A stretch of 64,000 nt of DNA from positions 19,870,744 through 19,934,743 of the forward strand of contig OX419759.1 in NCBI GenBank assembly GCA_948567375.1. The letters run 5' to 3'. Numbering within the stretch: position 1 is the stretch's first letter; every line of letters starts with the position of its first letter. Origin of the DNA: Lunularia cruciata (taxonomy: Eukaryota > Streptophyta > Marchantiopsida > Lunulariales > Lunulariaceae). The notes below the pieces were generated by a model. It searched no databases. It had not been told where the DNA came from and saw nothing but the letters and a program-made list of their open reading frames with translations. Positions 12,300 through 26,200 of this stretch are shown here, one piece after another. The translations under genes and the position numbers were made by a program.

Positions 12300-15200
12300 T
12301 TTGTTGCCAACTCTTATTGTTAATACGTAGCAATACAAGCTTGAATTCCTTATGCAGGAAGTCGGTTGCTACTGTGTTCGTCAGGTCCTTAAGGATAGAG
12401 AAGTAAAGTGGATGAATTCTATATCCAGTCGAATTCGAAATAAAGGATTGTAGTTCTCCACGAAAGCTACAGCGAAGGACTGATTGTTGTTGTTGTCGTT
12501 GTAATGGACAGCCATTTATGACCATACTGTACCGCGAGACAAAACACCATACTGTAGTAGTTCACTATCCACCTCCCACCTGACAGCGACATGTCGCGTT
12601 GGACCAGACTACAGGTCGAGTTTTTAATTCCCTCCTCTCGCAATGTGCTTTGATCTCCAACAGGTAGCGAAGAAGCTCAGCTCCCATTTTGATTGCTTCG
12701 TGACGCCACTGTTGAAGCAGCGAAGGAAAGAAAGAAAGATACGAGGGAGGAGTACATATTCTAGAGTATTGCAGAAGCAGCGGGGTTATAATATTAGAGT
12801 ATGAAGAAGGAAGCAAGGAACAGAAGATATAACTATGTGTGGAACAGGAAGAGAAAGGCGGGTATGGAGAGATTCCCCCTCGTTTCGGAGGGAAGGAAAA
12901 AGAAAGAGGAGCCGTCCGTGCTGTCCTGCATCGGAGGTCTCCAAGTGGAAGCCGCCTAATGATCGATGGAGTCAGCGCGCCTTGGAAAGTTGTTTTCTGG
13001 AAAAGTTGGTGGCACTCGTCAAGTTTTGCATGATGGAAATAAAGATGGTGTGAGTGAGTGAATGAAGAAAATCTTGTGAATGATTTGCTGAGTGATTGAT
13101 AATGGAAATGATTTGATTCCTCCAAATTGGCAGCGTTCTGCCCGTGATTTCGGGAGAGTGAGGGAGCAAGATTTGGCGATGCTCGTCGTCGTTTGGTGGC
13201 TAGCTACTACTGCCGGCTCTGGATGGATTTTGCTGTTCTGTGGTGGTGACGACGCCAAGGTTGTAAGTAACCACCAGAAGAGGGTAAAGGGGAACATGTG
13301 ACGTCTTAGCCAATTCTGGTCGTTTGCCTTTTCCTTATCCGATTGCAGGTCAGGTCAGTAGGAGTCGTTCGTAAAAGAGGTGAAATTGAAATTGAAAGGG
13401 GTAAAGCAAGGGGGAGAATTGAACAACAAGCGCAATTTGACCAGACTGGAAAGGGGAGTTGAACTTGGGGTTGAGGGCCCTGACTGACTTTGTGATGATA
13501 TGCTCGTGGGAGACCTACTGCAGTTGTACAGTGTTGAGGAGAGACAGAAGGGAGGGAAGGAGCGGGCGATGGAGACAATGCATTGAGGACTTCTCCTTTC
13601 AGGAGCAGTGTATTTAGCAGCGCTTATAAGGCGTTTTTATTAGAGAGAGATCCGTTCCTCGCGTTTTCAGCACTTTACAAGCTTTTATTTCGCTTTTCCG
13701 CAATCCTTGGTGTATCCTCATAAGTCGTCATTTTGGCGCTACATGTCTTTGATTCTTGTTACCTGTCTATAAGTCGAGAAGTGAAGAACACCGGGGGAGG
13801 AAGTGTACGTTTTGGCAAAACAACAGGGGAAGGAAACGAGGGTTGTCACCTGCGGAGCAAGAGCATTATGCAACTTCAAGAGTAGGAGTGGCGAAGGGTG
13901 GTATTAGACTGTGAAGGGAGAACATCATCAGATTAGTTGCCTATGTCCTCTAAGAGTCAAGATCAGAGGTTTCAGACTACAGAGGGAGGACAGGTACAAT
14001 TGGTTGAAGCATTTAAGTGACGCGACACCTTGAAAAGGACGCTTTTAATGTGAGGATTTCTCGAGGAGACTATCGATGGGACATCTTCATCTTGTGACAC
14101 AGGTTGGCGCGATTTCCATCTGTATTGAGAATTCAACTTTAACTTCCCCCATTCTCAACCAAATGCATGTTTCTGGTCAATATCGGTTCTGGATCCCCCG
14201 GTTCGCTGAATGGCTTCTGCTCTCCTTACTCATAGATGCATCATTCTTTGAATTGGGAGATTCATTATGGAAGATTAAACCTCCGTTATTCCTACAAGAA
14301 GTTCTGTCATTTTGTCATGTTGACGTTCTGCCCAGCCTATGTTCTGCTTTGTCCACGCGTCCAAATTGTGAGGGAATATAGTTACTTGGAATTGGAGTCA
14401 TATATCCTTGTTAGTGTTAGTCAATTTTTTCAGAGTAGACCTGTTTCCAGGGGAAGGGGACGTTCTGTTTTCCCTCGCGACGGAAGCCTTATTCATGCTC
14501 TGGTGCTCTGCATGTTGTGTAAATCCGTTTTGTTCCGAAATTTGAAGCTGAATCAGGATTGGAATGGGATTTGATGCAACACATGAAAACAGGGTGGGTG
14601 AGCATGCACTAAAAGAGTAGTTACCATACTTGACTCGGAACTTGCTCATTCGAATGGAGTGTAAAGTTCAAGCTTTTTGTTTATCGACACACCTGTTCTT
14701 ACATGGAATCCTTGATTGGAAACGACAATTTCCTGTAAACTGACTGTTGTATTAATACGTTCTGGATTTTACCACCTAACACGTAGTTCTTTCTGCATTT
14801 CTCCAAACCTCAGTTGAATCAAAAGGCCCTCGGGTTTCAGTTATGTTATCAGCGCATCACAGCGTCTCTAGACATTTGCGGTCACAATTCCGGAGTGCAA
14901 ATTGCCGACCAAGAATATATTTTACGAGTCGTCGATGTTCGAATTGCATCTATTTTTCATTTCATCCCACTCTTTTGAACATTGTTCGGGTGCCTTCATA
15001 GAGCTGAAGCAGCACGCATGGATTGGCCGATCTGCGCAGTTCTTCAGTCTCAAGAATATTATGGTGACGAGTCTCATCTGATACATCTTTTCTCCGTACT
15101 GTATTGCCGTAACTACACAGGTGCATGCACAGGAAAACAACCTGTCAATCATCTGGAAGAGTGGTTCTCCTCTTTAGGTGGTAAGGGATTCCATTACGTT

Positions 15201-15878
15201 TGACATAGCCGCTGGAGCTAAATCAACTCCCGGAAACAGATACCAAGCTAATGAGCCATGGAAAAGTGGGTATGATGAATTCCTCTGCACGAAAATCATT
15301 GGTGCAGGCGATGCCTCCAATCCATCTGCCGACGTGTAAGCCCGTATGTACACCGGTAGACCGGGTGAGATTGCCGCACCCAATTTTCTAGATGGTCGTA
15401 CACAATTTCTGATATAGTTTTCTGCTTGAAATCATGCTCGTATTTTGGAGGTCATGAACCGTTGGGCTGTTTTGCGGTTCGCATCCGTAAATTTAAATTT
15501 TTATCATCTCATGGATTAACAATGTGCGGTCCAATACCTGAACACTTTATGCCATCGGTTGATTACTGTAGCTTCTGACCTGCGTCATAAAACATTCGGC
15601 TAAGATAGAGGCTGTAGGCTCTCTGATTGAACTTCCAGTAATTTGTGATTGCCTGCTGTGCTTTCTGCGCACGTCTTTGGAGGTTTCAGTTCTCCATGAG
15701 GCTTTATCTCGAGAAGAGATAGAGCCTCGGTCCTAAGCGGGTTCTGGATCCCACGTTAGGTGAACGGCTTCTGCTCCCCTTTCTCAAATACGTTAGCTGT
15801 GAAGTAGTTTGAACCTAGTAGTGACATCGCTACGTGCAGTCATTCATCTACGTTGAGGAATCAGGAAATGAATATGGC
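12300..15878. other. Region upstream of NADK, possible promoter and 5' UTR
   Basis: Less AT-rich than the flanking intergenic DNA, with several overlapping ORFs on both strands (for example 12565-13125 minus) but none with a recognisable domain. Part may be NADK promoter, 5' UTR exons or 5' introns. A possible acceptor (TACGTGCAG, ending 15839) precedes the first NADK coding exon, so an upstream exon is conceivable. The phrase GGTTCTGGATCCC...GGCTTCTGCTC occurs at about 14183-14224 and 15738-15777, suggesting a local duplication. No independent gene can be supported. Confidence 0.35.
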
Positions 15879-18800
15879 ATGAATATCTCACAAGTTGTAT
15901 CCCTGGGACTGGATCAGCTTTCTTTGGGTTCGGAAGTCCATTCTGGGAGTCCGTCGCCTGTTGAATTGGATAGTGTGAAGCTGGGAGTAGAAGGATGGGC
16001 CAGTCTTTCAGCTGGCGTAGGTTCACAGCGAAACTTGCAAGAGTACTTTCAAGAATCCTCGACTGCCGCTGATGAAGATTCTCATTTGGTCGAATTCTCT
16101 GACGCTCTTCAAAGTAAGTTTTCTCCCTCCATTTCCACATATAGCCGAGAGAAGCACAACTTTACTTTTGAAATTACTTTTCAAAATTCCTCAAGGTAAA
16201 GTTCCGTTCTTTGCATCGGGGGTTCTCAATTTGATAGGTGGTGAAGTTGAAGGCATTTATCGTCAGTTACGCTCTGCTTGTGTGTGCGCTTGGTTCGTAC
16301 TCAGAAATGCATTCTTGTGAGTAAGGAGGGAGACAAAACCATACAGGAAGAGCTACTGCGTACTTTCGGGGAGATTTTGTCAATGTCTGGAACTTATGAG
16401 TTCCTGGAGCCTGCTTTCAAGTTCTTGTTCGCGTTCGACTCTTCAGGGACATTGGCCGAGAGAGATATTCCATTCTTTGTGGGGTTTTAACCATCATGAA
16501 TTGCAGCTGTTGCGAGGGCTTTGAGGCAAGTTGCAGAGAGCAAAGCCCGTACTCAGCAGGAGGCTGCTGAGTGGAAGCGGAAGTACGAGCTTGAAGTTGT
16601 TCGTTGCCAGCAACTCAGACAAAACGTCACCAAAAAGTTGGGCGTAGGTAACCGGAGTTTTCTATCCAAATATAATTTGGAAGTTGGATGTGCCCGAAGA
16701 TGGTGCACTAAAAGCATGTTGGAGTTCATGATCTTGAATCTATCTGTTGAGAGATGCAGGGCCACGCATTCACGTACAATGTAGAAAATGGATTGATGGA
16801 TATCTTGTTAGCTGAAAATTGTCGGTTATACTCTTCATATCCGTGTATGTATGTATGTATGAGGGCAAGATATGTTTAGTTTCCAAACGGTGAAGGAGTA
16901 GGGTAGGGGACGTTATCGCGCTTAAATTGTGGATTTCCTGTGCCTCAAAAGACTTTTTGTTTGTACTCTAAGATATGGAGTTGTTTTTTCTTGTTCGAAC
17001 TTTGCAGATGTGGAACATGGTGATCCACCAAAAGAGGTTGTGGTTGAGGCTATAGAACAACAGGATTCTGACTCGCCAAATGGCATGCATTCCCCACCAC
17101 ATGGTAACGGGGTTTGTTGTTCAAAAGAAGGAATTTGTAGTCAGCAAGTAATTCGTGCGCAAGGCACCACATTTTTTACTCCCGAATCTGAAAATTGCAG
17201 TGATAAGAAACGATCTTCAGAAAAGGTATTCACATCCCTTGGGTAAAAAGGAGTAGTCAAGAGATTGAACCCTTCCTCTGTTAAGCATCATTGACGTCAA
17301 ATCCGTATTTGTTCCTAATATTATAGAGTGTTGTCTTCTCACAGGCATCATTTCGCTTAGCTTGGGGTGGGGCCGGTGCCGGTAAAAGCAGCAGAAGACA
17401 CAAACACGACATCGTTTCTTTCGAATCTGGAAACATTACAACCGTCAACCGTAGCAGCAAGCAGGTGTGTATTCAAGGTCATAGACTACATCAAAACTTT
17501 GTCGAGTTAAACATGCTCTTTCATATTGGCCTTACAGTTTACACTAGCTTGGTGGACACTAGGTGGGGTGTCTCCACCAAGAGATGAAAGCTGCTAAATA
17601 AAGTTCGAAAGCATCTGAATTTAAGATTGAACTTTTAGTTTGTAATATATGCATGTGATATCCTCCACAGATTACTCTTGAATGGGATTCTCCACCACAA
17701 TCTGTCTTTATATTGCTGAAGCCAAATTCAAATTCCGTTGCACTCATGTGCAAGGAAATGGTCAGGTAAGTTCACCATTTCTGGATATTCTTCTACGGTT
17801 CAGCGAACAGTTATGTTTTGTGGCATAGAAGGTTTATAGCTTCAGCATCTATTGTGATCTAGAGACGAATTTTCGCTTTCTCTACGACGGGTTTAATGAC
17901 TTCTGAACTTCTACAAATGACTTTGATAATTCGTTATTCAAGCGGATAAGGTAACGAAAGCAGTCCCAAAGGGACAGCTTGCTCCATATCTCAATGGAAC
18001 GAGTCGCCTCACTTCTTGCCTACTTCGGGGGAGAAGGACTGCTATTTGCTACTATGTTGAAACCGACCCCGGTCTACCAATCGGGAGAGGAAATGAGGAA
18101 CTAGAAATGGATCCTGTTCAGCATTGGCCTGAGCCGACATTTTCAACGTTTCCGGGCGTTTTGAATATGAACGTCAAGCTATATGAATTCTTTTGGATAG
18201 TCTGGGTTTAGGGTGTAAAACTCATGTATACCAGATCCATTTGCCTATTTTGCTTACTCTTTTCGTTGCATTTGTGAAGGTGGTTGACAGACGTGAAAGG
18301 TCTGGGAGTCTTTATGGAGAAAAATGTCAAGAAGGACTTCGTGGAAGAAGATCTGTATTTCAGCTGTGTCCAAGTTTGTGAAAGAGGTGAGATTCTTAGG
18401 CCAGCAGTGTTTACTCTTCCTCATATACTCCTTGACAAAACGTGGCATACGAACGTGTCATTGTGACATTTGTTACTAACCGAACAAGATCTCTTGAAGT
18501 GGACATTTGCCGATGATCGGTCACTGTTGAGAGTGTATTTATTTCCTCTGTCTGCGAATAGTTGACGAGCAGTATTCAGTGCTTATCTTAAGGGCCTCAA
18601 GTGCGAAGCCTCCCTTGTGGCACGGCAAAATCTTATTTAAAAGTAGCGTAACGTAAATCGAGCATTCAGATAGTGTAGATGGTGGTAGTTTTGCAAGGAT
18701 AAGTTTCTAGATTATGGCGATGATGTGGGTAAGCTTACAACATAAATAATCTAACCGAAAAGTGAAAAATGCTGTCTGGTGACGAGTCTTACCACTCACT

Positions 18801-20585
18801 TCTTTATGTATCGGCTACCTGGATTGTCCCTTTTGGAATAGCAGATGAAGATCTGCTGACTCTGCACAGGAAAGTTGATTTGGTCATCACGTTGGGTGGT
18901 GACGGCACAGTGCTTTGGGTTAGTTACTCAATTACTCATATCTTAGTCACCCTCTCTGTGCAGCTCACTTGAACCAGTTTGGTCGGTGTTCGATGAAGTT
19001 GTCATTTACAGATTCTTAATACCAGTTGATGTCAACGGATGCGATTTAGTTCTCATCGCTAATGTAGATCTGCTTATTTCTTATGCGGGTGTTAACCTTC
19101 ACTTAAGCAAGGGGCATGTGAGACACATCTTTGGAAGAACATGTGCTTTTTCTCGCTCAGTTAACTTATGTTTGTCGGAATATTTATTGCATTCAAACTT
19201 CTCCTTGACGTTTAGTTGCTCGACAGGTGTTTAGGGCCGTCGGGCACAATTGGTGGTATGTTAGCGCAGTGATCGGTAAAATGCTAAACGTTCAGCTTTT
19301 TTGTTGTTTTGACAGGCAGCAAACATGTTCAAGGGACCGGTCCCACCATTAGTATCGTTCTCCATGGGATCCCTTGGTTTTATGACACCATTTCGTATCC
19401 TTTTACCACTTTTGGAGTAGATTATGACTGGTCGCAATCGATGGCTTTGTGTACAACTTTCTTGCATTTCTTTACTTGCTCAAGCTGTTAGTCTTTGTTC
19501 CAAAATAATCACATGGACGGCAGAATGCTCAACACTTATCAGATTATAGTACTCCCTACTACTAGCAATTCTGGTCACGAAATTGTTGCATGTGCGTTGT
19601 GGTTGTTTACAAATGAATCATATCTCGTACGGAAGCTCTACAGCGATGGTCAGTGTTACCATTCAGAAATACAGTCTTCCTTAATGTTTGGATCTCAGCG
19701 AGTGACCGCTATAAGGAATGTTTAGAAACTGTAATGAGAGGTCCGGTGTTCATCACCTTACGTCACCGGTTGCACTGCCGGATCATCAGAAATAAAGACA
19801 ATGACGATAATGGCGATGATGTTGACAATGATCATTTGGTTTTAAATGAGGTCTCGATCGACAGGGGAATGTCCTCTTACCTCACGAATTTGGAATGCTA
19901 CTGTGACAATTTATTTGTGACCTGTGTTCAAGGAGATGGACTGATTCTATCTACCCCGTCTGGCAGTACTGCCTACTCCTTAGCAGCTGGAGGGTCTATG
20001 GTTCATCCTCAGGTGTGTGCTCGCCAGTTGATGTGTCTTGTCAGTACTTGTTGCCTGGCTACGATCTCCGTAACTGAACAGTATGTCCCTACCTTACCTT
20101 GGCTTTAATCAGGGGCCCAATTTTCTGGAGGGGCCAATTTTCTGGGGGCGGGGTATGCAAATATGAATTACGACTTTGAGAATTTAATTGCCATTTTCAG
20201 AATGTTTTACTGCGGATTCATTACTTCTCACTGAATCTCGAGTTTGTTTTGTTACTCACAGGTACCTGGAATCCTATTTACACCAATATGCCCTCATTCG
20301 CTCTCTTTCAGGCCACTTATCTTGCCGGAATACGTTACGTTGAGGGTTCAGATACCTATCAACAGTAGAGGTCAAGCATGGGCTTCGTTTGATGGGAAAG
20401 ATCGACAAAAACTAAGTGCGGGTGATGCACTTATTGTACATATGTCCGCTTGGCCTGTCCCTGCCGCTTGCGATGAAGAATCTACAAACGACTTTCTGCG
20501 AAGTGTGCGTGAAGGCTTACACTGGAACCTTAGAAAGAGTCAATCTTTTGATGGCCCTAGGGAAGCCGTAGTTCACAACAGTTAA
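15879..20585 (+). CDS. NADK1: NAD kinase, plant NADK1 type (10 coding exons)
   Basis: ATP-dependent phosphorylation of NAD to NADP, probably cytosolic because the sequence follows the NADK1-type rather than the long plastid NADK2-type protein. Coding exons: 15879-16113, 16507-16647, 17008-17225, 17345-17464, 17671-17765, 18280-18386, 18845-18918, 19316-19394, 19699-20012, 20262-20585. All joins are GT-AG and phases agree, giving about 568 aa (Arabidopsis NADK1 is a little over 520). The catalytic GGDG motif is at residues 323-326 ([16 protein letters not shown]), the conserved NE of LNEVSIDRG at 406-407, and a [13 protein letters not shown] nucleotide-binding loop near 445-455. The C-terminus has FDGKDR and [15 protein letters not shown], typical of NADK1. 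ATG 15879 is the first in-frame Met after a stop at 15822; an extra upstream exon is possible. The first about 80 residues are the least certain. The acceptor of exon 6 (tttgtgaag) is weak but required by frame and homology. Confidence 0.92.
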
Positions 20586-22274
20586 ATTCTGCGTAACACT
20601 TACATCATGTCCTTGTCCGGGAAACTCTGCTTGAGAATTCCTTATTCACAACTCAAATTATTGTTGAAAACCATCAGCGCCTTTGTGATTTAGACTACAG
20701 TTCAGGAATGGATCAAGGGCCTTATTCGTGGAACACTTAAAATTTCCGAAGTAGTTAGTAGACGTCAAAGCAAAATCGAGGAAACGACACAGCTTGTGCC
20801 TTTATTCCTCCCCTGAAGCAGAAGTGCTTATCATTATGTTCAATCCTTCACCATTGCTATTTTATTCAGTGCTGAACTGCAGTCACACCATGAGTAGGTG
20901 TGCTTTAGAAACTGGATACGAGAGGAAGTGATCTTTTCCAATTGGTTCTACACAAAAGATTTTATTTTTCAAAGGAAGAAGAGATTGCTATGCAGGAAGG
21001 CATATTTATAGGTTCCTGCATCTCTGCAATGTTTAGAACTTACTCGCATGTCTGCGCTATATGCTCTAATCGGTTGGCTTATTTCTCAAAGTGGCATACA
21101 AAATAGCAGGGAAACTTCAAGTACTTGAGCGATTGCATAAACTACTTTTTGCATTTTCAGCACGGGCGGGCACCGACCATCTGCACAAGGAGGTTGAATT
21201 GTCATATATCAGGTTCTGCGTAGTACTTCTCTTTGCCAAAACTGTTGTCTTGTAGTGTTATAATTGTAAGCGAATTTTCGACGTACGGTCTCAAGCAGCC
21301 GCATACACGTCGCGTCATAGCATGCATTCGCAATTAGTATTACAGTGCCCATTGTATAATCTTTAGTCTGACGGTCTGTATGCTCTATTGAAGGATTACA
21401 CCATATATTCGCCTCTGCAGTGTCTAAGCGTTTCCCATTCTATAGAACATGTGCCGAAGTGGTCTGTTTTGACAATTGAGTTAGGACACCGTCCTGGATA
21501 CAAATTATAAAATACCAATCGCCATATATAGGAACGATTATTGAGAGGACTAGTACCACTCAAAGTTATAGAAGTATTGAGATACGACCAACTTGCTCAT
21601 AACATAACCTCCTGTCTGTGTAGTAAGGTGCTTCTAGTTCGACAACCTTGAAAGTCACTTCGGATATTGATAAACTTGTCAAGAAAGTTTACCACCAGAC
21701 AGAACAAACAAACCAAGAAACATTTCAGTAGACCTTCTGTAGTACCGTAGTCATGAATCGGATCATATTGCGGACTAAACATCCTGCTGGTTCGGTTAAC
21801 TACAATAAACAGCCAACGGAGTTCACACGGTCCAAACGAGACGTTACAATCAACACGGAGCAGTGCATCACGGTGAAAAGATCGGCAGATCGATAAGCCC
21901 AAGCCATCGTGAAAGTGTCTCGGAGAGCACCAAAGTACTATGCATGGCTCAGTAGGTTTATGTAATTTATGGAGAAATGGTAAATGTATTTTTTAATTAA
22001 ATATATTTAGAAATTTTTAAAAAATCAATGTATATATAAATAGTAAATAATACTTTTAATATTAATTTAATTATTGTAATTTAAAAACATTATAGATTAT
22101 ATAAAAACATATTTATTATTGTTTTTAACCTTGTGATAAAATTTAGATAAAACACATCCATTAGTCTACCGAAAATAATAGAAAATAGTTAATGCAATCT
22201 AGAGAAGAATAATCACACTAGATAATTCATAGGATGCTCCATATGTCGATGAATTACACGCCTTGCATGACTCG
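20586..22274. other. NADK 3' flank and intergenic DNA
   Basis: Probably holds the NADK 3' UTR in its first few hundred bases. A 101-codon minus-strand ORF (21597-21902) has no motif I recognise. The last 350 bases turn AT-rich. No other feature seen. Confidence 0.45.
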
Positions 22275-22515
22275 AATATCTCAAGTGCTGCAGGGTGAAT
22301 TCCTCATATTGACCCTATTGGCCCCATTGTACCTATTTTGTCTCATCCTTGTACAGCTTGATGGGGTCTTCCCTTCTTTGGTGTTTTGTCCGCGGTAGCC
22401 TTTCTCTTTTTCCACCATTCAACCTCTTTTGTGTCTTCCTTGTACAGCTTGATGGAGTCTTCCCATCCTTAATGAGTTCTACGCTGGCGGCCTTTTCTCT
22501 CTTTTTCTACCGTAT
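22275..22515 (+). mobile_element. Two tandem 3' tail copies of the RT-type element
   Basis: The tail phrase CTTGTACAGCTTGATGG(G/A)GTCTTCCC occurs twice about 100 bp apart (22347 and 22441), each followed by a GCGG-containing end and CTTT...TCTCTTTTTC. The first copy is preceded by the 'cctcatattgaccctattgg' part of the tail. Plus orientation. Confidence 0.6.
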
Positions 22516-23253
22516 AATGTCCAAACAAAGTCTACTGACCTAACTCAACCCTAAGACTACTATTTTGAATCTTCTGTCCCTCGCCTATGTCACAAAAGGA
22601 GTTACAGGCCCACGACGTATTCAGAGGAGAAGTTCCTCTGCAGAGCTCCGCCTGCGTGAAGCCGAGACAGAAATTCACTCTAATTTGAAGGAGTGAGACA
22701 TGGGAATTTGTTTCTAGAGTTCATGCTACGGTTAAAGAAGAACTCAAACCGGTGTGATCACAACGGCGCACCCATATCCAAGGGAACAGAAATGGAGTTG
22801 TCTCCCGGGTCCGGTATAGTACTGAAGCTTGACGATTGTCGAAGTCGATCATGGTCGGAAAGAACTCCTCTCGCACTCAGCCTACGACTAATAGAGACAA
22901 TCGTCCAAGATTCCTCGAGCATCAATGAGAGACACAAGGAGAGGAGCTTCCATCCGCACTGTTCATATTGCTCATGCTAGCTTAATTGGGGATATTCTAA
23001 TTGTTTGCAACAGTTTAGGTTTGATGGAAGATTGAGCTCCTCATCAACGTCGCAGGTTTATGAATTTCTTTTGTCGACAGAAGCGTATCATAGATTCAGG
23101 TCAGGTCAGTCCGTTGAGTTGGATTGATTTGATTTCCGAGGAACGATGTCAAGACATTCAGCCGGGCTTACTGGGAGGACTTGCAGTAGTTGCAAGGGCA
23201 TCATATAAGATTGTAAGAATCCGATTGCTGAAGAGAACGTGAGGAGTTCATCG
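22516..23253. other. Region upstream of the CFAP70-like gene
   Basis: About 700 bp of mixed composition between the repeat tails and the CFAP70 start; likely promoter and 5' UTR. The frame is open from 23239 but the first ATG is 23254. An upstream non-coding exon cannot be excluded. Confidence 0.4.
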
Positions 23254-26200
23254 ATGGAACCTAAGGAATGGCCTCTAAAATTGGCGGACTTACCAGAGCC
23301 AGACAAGAAATTCCCTCCGAAAAGACACGCAATTATCGTGCAAGTCGTGGGAGCTGAGAACCTCTGGGCACCAGAACCCGGGGTGGAGGTTCCTCCTATA
23401 GTTCCGGTAGAGGAAAAACTTCCCAAATCTTCCAGGTCCCCAAAAGCTGGTAGGGAAGGCAAAGAGGGCAAAGAAGGTAGAGAGAAAGCTTCTTCAAAAG
23501 CTGTTAAAGCTGGTACGGATATTGCTTCAAAAGTTTATGCAGAGACTGTGCCTGAAATTGGAGGAGAGAATGCCTCCGAACCTCCTGTTCCGGAGAAATT
23601 ATTTTCTAAGGCATCAGTTTCTTTCAGATTTCCTGGAGTACCTGATCCGGAAACAGGTCCTGAAATTTGTGACCCTGTGGCACCTGAGCCGATGCCTCCC
23701 CCTCCTGAACCACCTAAAGTGCTCACTGAGGCTGACGATGACCTATCTGATTCGGAACTACCACCTCCTGTACCACCACCAGAGCGACCTGTGAATAAAT
23801 TCGCCACCATTGCCACTAAAGAATATGATTTGGTGTCCAACTATGGTCTGTGGAATAGGGTTGTCCAAGAACATATGGAGATAACTGTATATTGGACGTC
23901 TCCTTCCGGAGCAATCAGGAAGCCCCTTGGGCGAGTTAAGCTTGACCTGTTCCCAGCATTGGCACTGAGGGGAAAGGGGGATGTAATGGAAATTTCTGCC
24001 AAGTTAGAAAAGTTACCAGAACCCGTTGTGGTCGAAGAAAAGGGCAAGGGTAAGAAAGGTAAGAAGGACAAGGTCGACAAGGAAACGAAGGAGAAAGAGG
24101 AGAAGAAAGAAAAAGAGGAAGGGGAAAAACCAGCGAAAGCAGAGAAGAAATCCAAGAAGAAGAAGAAGGATGCAGCAGAGGAGGCTGCGCCAGAGGAAAC
24201 TCTGCCTGCACTGCCCGAGGGGGCCTTGTTAAACATTCTTCTTTCCACTACTAATCCCTTCTTGGAAGAATGGGATCGGGTCCATGGCCTGGTGATGGAG
24301 ATCTCAATTCAGGCGGTGCACAATCTTCCACCCAAGGTTGCAGAATTTGGAAGTAGGGTTGGTAAGGGAGAAATGGTTGATAAAGGTAAGGTAAACAAGA
24401 GCGATAAAGGTGACAAAGATGAGAAGAGCGAAAGCAAAGGTGAGAAGGGGGAGAAAGGTAGCAAGAGGGACAAGGGTGACCCCTTTTCTTACTCATTGAT
24501 AGCAAACATTCCAGGGTTTTCTGGTTACTGGTGGGAGACCGCAAAAGGTTTAGAACCCGAGGAGAAAGCTGGGCTCAGTCGCATAAAATTGGAGTCCGGA
24601 AAAGTTGAAAAGGAGGTAGCGCCGCTGAGGCCTGAAAGAGCTCCGAGCATCATCCCTGAAACCGGGACTGCGGCATCCTTTTCCAGGCAAATGAGGAAAC
24701 TTGCCGAAGAACGAGTGGAAGAATATCTTGAGCATCAGCAACAAGTTCAGGAAAAGAGGCAGAGATTGGCAAAGGAGCGTGAGAAAAAACAGGAGTTGAT
24801 AGATAAGTTGTTGTGCTGTGACCAATCGATGCCAGACGATGACGGGAACTCTTCTCTCGCTACGGATGAGCCAGAGCCGACCACCTTACCAGAGCCTACG
24901 GAGAAGGTGGTGCTCAAATGGCCTGAGGCTCCAGTTCCTACAGTAAAAAGGTTTCTCCCTTGGGTTGCAGCATTTCAATTGCTGGATGAAATAAAGGCAG
25001 GGGCGAAATTCAGAGGTGAGTTGGCAAGGTATTTGAAACCACCCACAGATCTGTTCGACCCAAACTTTGAGAAATATCGGGGTTGCTTTTTCTTAGATTT
25101 ATCAGACTTTCTTCTAGAAGGTGTAGACCAGATCAGTGCACAGATTCCCTTTGAGGAGTTCACTTTAGCAGGAACAGGACATGGAGTTACATTCTGCCCA
25201 GCTCCACCTAAACCTACTGGCAAGAAAGCTCCCAAAGCCGTGGAAGATTACGATCCTCTTCCAGTCTCAGTGGATCCAGATAATCCCCTCCCTAACAACT
25301 CATGGCAGCTATGTAAATCGGTCGTTTTGGTGCATATTCGTACAAACCGCCCGATGACTCCCTTCTGGGAACCCCCTCCTCAACCTGACCTGTCTTTAGA
25401 ACAAGTCATTCCCTCCCGAGTGAAGGCACAAACAGTTTACGACGCAGTCAAACTCGCCACACAAAATTTTACTTCATTTGTAGCAACTGCAGCTGACGAC
25501 CTTATTGACATGTATCAAACGATAACGAGGGAGAGTGCTTGGAATGAAGATTCAAAGGATGATCATTCCCTTTCTCCACGATCTTCAAAGAGGTACTTAT
25601 TGTTATTCACTGTTTGTGCAAATCACAAAGGTGTGAGCAGGTTGTCCTTTCCACCTTACCTTAAGTAGAAGCTTCAGCTTGCGCTGACCACTAGCATGCC
25701 TTTCAATTAGAGAATCCGTACTCTAGAAACGGTACCTGGGAGCAAACGAGTTCATGACAGAACAGTACTTTGTCTGTATAGTAATACGCAGCTGATCTAG
25801 AATCCGATCCCGTTAATACTTCACAAAACGAGATAATCATCATTATCTCGGATACTAGCAAAGAAGTACCACCGAAGCTCGAAGCTCACGTTGATCAACT
25901 GCCAAAGGTCAGGTTCCTCTGCAAAAAAAATACGTGAAGTGGTTACTTAATCTTGCACCTGCCACGGTGACTTGATGTATTGATGTCATCAGCTTACGCG
26001 CACCTACTATAGCGCGCATAACTGTCAGCCAAATCAGTGTTCTGCAAACCCAGATGGTCCGCAACCTTACAATTCCTATTCATTTGATGCTCACAGAGAC
26101 GAAAGAAAATGTTTACCTGGATGGTCACTAAGACTTTCTTTTCTGTTCATCAGGATCGAGACCAAGGGGGAGATCAGAAAGAAAATGGTCAAAGTGCTAC

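Noticed and set aside
12565-13125. 186-codon minus-strand ORF upstream of NADK
   Set aside because: Serine/proline-rich, low-complexity translation with no domain, and overlapping open frames on both strands; looks like chance in GC-richer DNA.
23841-24248. Minus-strand ORFs opposite CFAP70 exon 1 (23841-24248, 24251-24544, 24550-24825)
   Set aside because: Antisense shadows of Lys/Glu-rich and Pro-rich coding sequence.
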